Assembly (NCBI GenBank): GCA_934277655.1
Contig: CAKQVC010000119.1
Location: 1-6,692, forward strand
Length of the DNA: 6,692 nt
Direction: 5' to 3'
From: an uncultured Clostridia bacterium
GTDB taxonomy: Bacteria; Bacillota; Clostridia; Peptostreptococcales; Anaerovoracaceae
Shown: positions 1 to 4,900 of the stretch, piece by piece
Position numbering within the stretch: the first letter of the stretch is position 1
Layout of the letters: the number at the start of each line of letters is the position of its first letter
Position numbers and translations under genes: made by a program
Notes under the pieces: generated by a model
Databases searched by the model: none
What the model saw: the letters and a program-made list of their open reading frames with translations, nothing else
Told to the model about the DNA's origin: nothing

Positions 1-1841
1 CCGCAACAGTGACCGCGAATTTCACCAAGTCCGCAGACGCAGGTGAGAACTGCTATATCGCGCCATTCGGCACGCTGATGCAGCCGCCGCAGGGACCGAT
101 CATTCTGATGAACAACGCGCGTCTGAACTATGCGGCAACCTTGAGCGAGGGCGTAGGCACGACAACGGCATATGTGACCTATAACTTGACGAATACGGAC
201 AGCTTCGCAGGCTACGGCAAGTACGACACCTATGTGTTCAACTACAGCATCGCGGACAGCAGCAAAACTGTAACCTATAATAATGTTACTCTGCGTTTTG
301 GCGATCCGGCTTATGCGGAGACCGCACCGGAGTCCGAAATGCGATTCACCGGCAGCGGCGATACTTATACGGCAGTCTATCGCGGCACAAGAGATGGTTA
401 CTATCCGAATACGCTGACACTGTATCTGACCGGAAACAGCAGCATTACAGCGACGACAACAAACGAGAACACGAACAATGTTTGCTTCGTGACTTACGGT
501 GATGACGGCGCCGAAACTGAAGTAAGCAGCATCAGCAGCAGCGGCAACAGCAACAAACTCAGTGCCACGGTACGTGTGAAAGCTGCGGGCAGCATTAAAA
601 TCAACAATACGGTTACGCTGCACTTCGAAGCGCCGAGAGAACCGGCAGTGCCGGGCGGTGTGACACCATCACGCGTGGTCAGCTATCTGCCGATTGGACA
701 GTTTGCGACCGGCAGCGGCTGGGGCAGCGCGACAGGCAAGTTCACAGGCGGCTACTCTGCAACAGGCGTATCCTTAGGCGCACTGGGCGGCTACATCGAA
801 TTTGAGTTTGCCAATGGCATCACCAACAATAGCAACAACCCTTACGGCGTGGACTTCGTGGTATACGGCAATGCCTTTAACGGCAACCCGGAGGCAGGCG
901 CAGTACAGGTGTCGGAGAACGGTAAGACTTGGTATGAGCTGGCAGGCTCCATGTACTATGACGGCAATTTTAACTATGCAGGAACAAAGGTGGCAAATAA
1001 GTTCTCTGCAGCTTATACCGGTACGCTCAACAATGCAACGGTAGAGTATACGAAAGGAAGCAGCATTACGGTAGGTCTTAAGGATGCAAGCGGCAGTTAT
1101 GCAGTTCCGACAGGAACGCTCTTCGGACCGGCTGCATGGTTCCCTGCAACGGATAAATATCCGCAGGGCAGCGCGCATGATAATACAGGCGCGAACGTAA
1201 CGGTCAGCCACGCAACAAATAATCTTGCATTCAGCGGCATCACCGCAGTGCCGGATTATAACACGACAGCAACCTATGCGTTTGGCTATGCTGACGTAAC
1301 ACCGAACGGCTCACCGGCAACCTACGGCGATGCAGTCAACCCATATACGCTCTACACGACGGCAAAGACAGGCGGAGACGGCTTCGATCTGGAATGGGCA
1401 GTAGACCCGACAACGAAACTTCCAATCAATGTAAACGGCAAGACATTCCGTTATGTACGCGTTTACTCTGCTGTATTAGACAACGCAACCTTTGGCGAAA
1501 CTTCAACAGAAGTATGCGGCATCTTCACGACAGCAAACGGACAGAAAAATGCAGATGGTTCAGCAGTAGATGTTGGAAGAACAACAGGAGATGAAGTAAT
1601 CATAGAAGTGGAAGGGCATGATATCGTAGAGTATGATATGATAGATAAAGGAGATACTGTAATTGTTGATACAAAGGGAAGATTGAGTAGCGGAAAAACC
1701 ATCACTGTTACGGCGGAAGATGGCAGCAATGTCTATATCAACAGTGCGGCATCTAGCACCTATACAACTACGAGCAGTGATCCGGTGCGCGTAATCGTGC
1801 AGTCCGGGGAAAAGGCTCCGTATATTGTAGTCATCAAGTAG
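1..1841 (+). CDS. Secreted/cell-surface beta-rich protein (5' end missing)
   Basis: The reading frame is open to the left edge (codons start at 3; GTG at 9 is the first start-like codon but reads as an internal Val), so this is a C-terminal fragment of about 612 residues ending in TAG at 1839-1841. Residues are numbered from the GTG. Residues 1-217 are beta-rich, with many Thr, Ser, Asn and Tyr, and I do not recognise them. Residues ~222-505 match, from memory, a recurrent extracellular domain of clostridial and Bacteroides surface proteins: YLPIGQF (226-232), SLGALGGYIEFEF (255-267), YGVDFVVYGNAFNG (279-292), TWYELAGS (307-314), GGDGFDLEWAVD (455-466), RYVRVYSA (481-488) and ETSTEV (497-502). 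Residues ~524-610 form a further small beta domain ending in YIVVIK. No catalytic motif, sortase signal or SLH repeat is visible in this part, so it probably acts as a binding or scaffold protein. Its presumed signal peptide lies upstream. The close downstream neighbour on the same strand suggests co-transcription. Function is unproven; cobamide or glycan binding are both possible. Confidence 0.93.
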   Translation, partial: ATVTANFTKSADAGENCYIAPFGTLMQPPQGPIILMNNARLNYAATLSEGVGTTTAYVTYNLTNTDSFAGYGKYDTYVFNYSIADSSKTVTYNNVTLRFGDPAYAETAPESEMRFTGSGDTYTAVYRGTRDGYYPNTLTLYLTGNSSITATTTNENTNNVCFVTYGDDGAETEVSSISSSGNSNKLSATVRVKAAGSIKINNTVTLHFEAPREPAVPGGVTPSRVVSYLPIGQFATGSGWGSATGKFTGGYSATGVSLGALGGYIEFEFANGITNNSNNPYGVDFVVYGNAFNGNPEAGAVQVSENGKTWYELAGSMYYDGNFNYAGTKVANKFSAAYTGTLNNATVEYTKGSSITVGLKDASGSYAVPTGTLFGPAAWFPATDKYPQGSAHDNTGANVTVSHATNNLAFSGITAVPDYNTTATYAFGYADVTPNGSPATYGDAVNPYTLYTTAKTGGDGFDLEWAVDPTTKLPINVNGKTFRYVRVYSAVLDNATFGETSTEVCGIFTTANGQKNADGSAVDVGRTTGDEVIIEVEGHDIVEYDMIDKGDTVIVDTKGRLSSGKTITVTAEDGSNVYINSAASSTYTTTSSDPVRVIVQSGEKAPYIVVIK

Positions 1842-1846
1842 GGAGG
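1841..1846 (+). promoter_or_regulatory. Shine-Dalgarno GGGAGG, apparently for the downstream gene across a hairpin
   Basis: GGGAGG is a near-perfect SD whose first G is the last base of the upstream stop codon. It lies 46 nt from the ATG at 1893, too far for normal use, and no other SD-like sequence lies just before that ATG (the bases there read cttaacattt). If the hairpin at 1848-1882 forms, the SD and ATG are left with only 11 unpaired bases between them (1847 and 1883-1892), close to a workable spacing. The other reading is that this SD serves the tiny GTG frame at 1852-1887. Confidence 0.55.
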
Positions 1847-1847
1847 A

Positions 1848-1882
1848 TAAAGTGCTGCAATATTACATATTGCAGCACTTTA
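1848..1882 (+). terminator. Perfect 16-bp inverted repeat (hairpin) between the two genes
   Basis: The left arm TAAAGTGCTGCAATAT (1848-1863) is the exact reverse complement of the right arm ATATTGCAGCACTTTA (1867-1882), with a 3-nt loop TAC. It sits 6 nt after the upstream stop, where an intrinsic terminator would be expected. However, the right arm ends in CTTTA and is followed by CTTAACATTT rather than a run of T, so termination should be weak. Only 10 nt separate it from the next start, leaving no room for a promoter after it. It may instead be a partial terminator (attenuating the second gene), an mRNA-stabilising element, or a spacer that brings the SD to the ATG. The repeat itself is certain; the role is inferred. 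Confidence 0.6.
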
Positions 1883-1892
1883 CTTAACATTT

Positions 1893-1967
1893 ATGAAAAG
1901 AAAATTTTTAGTGATGGTACTGGCATTTATGATGGTATTTTCCATGCTGCCGGTACAGGGCTTTGCA
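1893..1967 (+). other. Sec signal peptide of the giant surface protein
   Basis: Residues 1-25 show a basic n-region (MKRK), an uninterrupted hydrophobic core (residues 5-19, FLVMVLAFMMVFSML), a Pro at 20 and a small-residue c-region (VQGFA). Cleavage is likely after Ala25, before NENN. No lipobox Cys is present, so this is a type I signal peptide and anchoring must come from elsewhere in the protein. Confidence 0.9.
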
Positions 1968-4900
1968 AACGAAAACAATTCCGTACTACATGTTTTTCGT
2001 ACGGAACAAGAATTTACAGAAGATACTAACAATGTAAACTTAATAAAGAAACACAATGGGGGTATAACTCTTGGTAATGATTCAAAGTTAGGGAAAAAAA
2101 AGATTACACAGATTACAGATGTTTATTTAGTTACAGTACCAAACAACGGTTCATTATCTATCCTTACAAAATACGATACACCCCCTAGTCCCAAGGCGAA
2201 GGATATCACTGCAGCATATAACTCACCTTTAAATAAGGCAGACAATATATATTTTCCGTATTATGATGGGGAAAATAACAAAGAAGATCCTTTAGAAGTA
2301 AATCGTACAAATTTTTCTGCTTATCAAGTTACTATGGAAGAACTTAAGGCGGCAGGAATTGATTTTGAAAAAAATTCTGATTTGGAGGTTTCATCAGATT
2401 ATTATTTTTTCGCAATAAGTGACACTACTATCAACAGGCTTGGAAAAAACCCAAAGTTCTATGGTGTGTTAATTCAGCAAAAAGTATCGACAGAAGGTGT
2501 CGATAAGAGCGCCTTACAGGCGGAAATCGCAAAGGTTACCGGCGCAAATGCAGCAAACTACAAGCAGTCAGAGGACCGATATAATGGAAAAGATGTTAGC
2601 AAGGTAGGATTTTGGAACGAAATGCTCCCTGCCCTTACAAAGGCGCAGGAAGTCGAGAAACGTCAAAGTGCAACCAAGCGTGAGGTTGCGGAGGCAACGC
2701 AAGAATTGGCGGCTGCCATCTCTAAACTGATTCCAATCACGCAGATTAATCCGACTTCGCTATACGAAGCAGTTCATCCTACATGGGTATGGGATTATTA
2801 TCAAACTAGCGATGATAAGGTACATGATGAAGGCAAACTTGTTAGTAGGAAAAAGGTTCCGGTCAGCGCCGAGAACTGTACAGACGCGAGCTGGAACGTA
2901 TATAGCAAGGCGAAGAAAGCCGCAGAGGACTATTTGAACTCCCTCTTCGATGAAAAAGGAAAACCAACCGCTGCCAATGTAAATGATGAAGCAGGGACTG
3001 CACAGCAAAATGCGGAGGCATTGGCAGAGGCGGCAGACCCACAGCAGCTCGTTCGCAAAAGTCTTTACGAAACCTATTACGAACGCTATCTGAAGCACAG
3101 AGAAGAAGCCGGCTTGTTACTGGAACAGTACAATCCGGAGAAGTTAACGCAGGGAGATTATGACGCAGCTTCATGGGATGCCTACACAAAAGCTTATGCT
3201 ACCTTAGATAGGACTTACAGACATAAGCCTTCCGGCGGCACGAAAGAGGATTACACGATCTATAAGGGATTTTATTCCACATATGACAGCCAGAGCCAGC
3301 AAGATGTTTACCAGACGGATGATTTGGTTGCAGCATACAACGGTCTGAAAACGACCGGAGAAGTAAACGTTTCTTTTACCTATGTGAATAACCTTACGGC
3401 AGCTTATCCGGCTCTCAGCGGCGGCACCGATGCCTACCAAGATGAGAAGATAACGCTGACAGACGAAACCAATGTATGTGGTTTGTTAAAAAAAGCAAAT
3501 CTTATCTATGCATCCAACAGTGGTACACAAAGACCGAAGACAGAGAGCGGAATTATCATGTCGGACAAGAGTTTTACGGCACCATATTTTGCGATCTTTG
3601 TCGATGGAGAATTTCGCGGCATTTATGCAGGCGAGGAGAAAGCCAAGTCGGTAAATCTGAAAAACGGAAATAAAGTTACGGTAGCCAGAGTGCTGCAGCC
3701 GCAGATTCTGAACGAAGCTTCCTCCGGAATGGATTCCACAAATTGGGTTTGGGGAGATGCGTCCCGCTCTGAATATCAGGAAAGCCTTGCAATGATTTCC
3801 GTCAATCCGGAAAAATCAAGAACAAGAGTCGGAGATAAGTTGACCATCTCCGCAGCGGTAACCGATGCGTACGGAAAGGATTTAGGCAAGAAAAAAAGCG
3901 CCGAAGGATTGACGCTGTTTGTAAGTGAGCCGAGCGAGAATCCGGTTATTACTTCCCCGGGCAAAAATACCGGAGAAACAACCGATACAAGCGGCAAGGC
4001 GAGCTACACCTTTGCAAGGAGCGGGTGGTACACAATCGCTTTGCACGATATTCGGGAAGATGATTACACAAGACGGGATGTTTATCAGAACTATACTTTT
4101 GGTACCTATCACAGTCTGGTGGCAGGTGATATTGCCCTTATTTATGTAGAGAAACCTGAGAATGAGCAAGCTCTGATAGCGCAGTATCGAAAAGAAAATC
4201 TTGCCAAAGCAAAAGCACTCTTTGAACAATATCAGGAATATGATTTTGAAGACGGATACTATAAAGGGCGCTTTACAACTTGTTATACGACGCTGCAGGA
4301 ACATCAGAACAGCGCGAAAACCTTCGCAGATTTAATGGAACGCTTCGAGGGCGATTACGCATTCCTTGAGAAAGAGGCAAAGGAAAAAGCCATTGACTAT
4401 GCGGGCACTACCAAGACGATAAAGGAAAAACTGCAGTACATACCGGAAAACTTAGAAACTCTCGATGAATCGTATGCGAAGACAGTTGAACAAATTCAAG
4501 CTGCATATAAGAAGCTGAGTGCTCCGCAAGACAAAGAAAGAGATGCCTACCAGAAGCGTTTCTTCACTCCGAAGGAACTTGAAAAACTCGAAGCACTCGC
4601 AAAATTCGACGCTGATACGCTGAAAAAACTTACGGATGTAACGGTGAAGGTTGACGGATTTACGCAACTGCCGTTGGCAGTTGGTATCGGACAAACAGGG
4701 GGCAACCCATATTTTGGCTGGCCACAGCTGACATGGAGCATGGCACCGAATCCGGACGGAAGCCTTCCGGCACCGACATGGCAAAGCATCAATTATCAAA
4801 GCAAATTTACCGCAAAGGCAGGCGATCATGCCTTCGTTCGTGCTTATCTTGATACAAATGATGAGAAATACTGGATGGTATGGTCTGCGGATGGTAAGAA

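Noticed and set aside
9..11. GTG as the true start of the first gene
   Set aside because: The frame stays open to the left edge, the preceding bases show no SD, and the translation after it has no signal peptide although the protein looks secreted. It is more likely an internal Val.
774..1211. 145-codon open frame on the minus strand
   Set aside because: It is antisense to the conserved domain of the upstream surface protein; its Cys/Arg/Ile-rich translation has no motif and is best explained as a shadow of biased codon use.
1621..1840. A promoter for the giant gene inside the AT-rich end of the upstream gene
   Set aside because: I looked for -35/-10 pairs. TTGATA at 1666 has no fitting -10 at 17 nt, and TATGAT at 1632 and TATATT at 1821 have no fitting -35. 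A weak promoter cannot be excluded, but none is supported.
1848..1882. Inverted repeat as a mobile-element end or integration site
   Set aside because: There is a single copy with no flanking direct repeats and no recombinase nearby. Its position just after a stop codon fits an RNA hairpin better.
3882..4304. 140-codon minus-strand frame and the short plus-strand frames at 3476 and 3925
   Set aside because: All are contained in the giant gene in other frames, lack SD sequences and give low-complexity or motif-free products.
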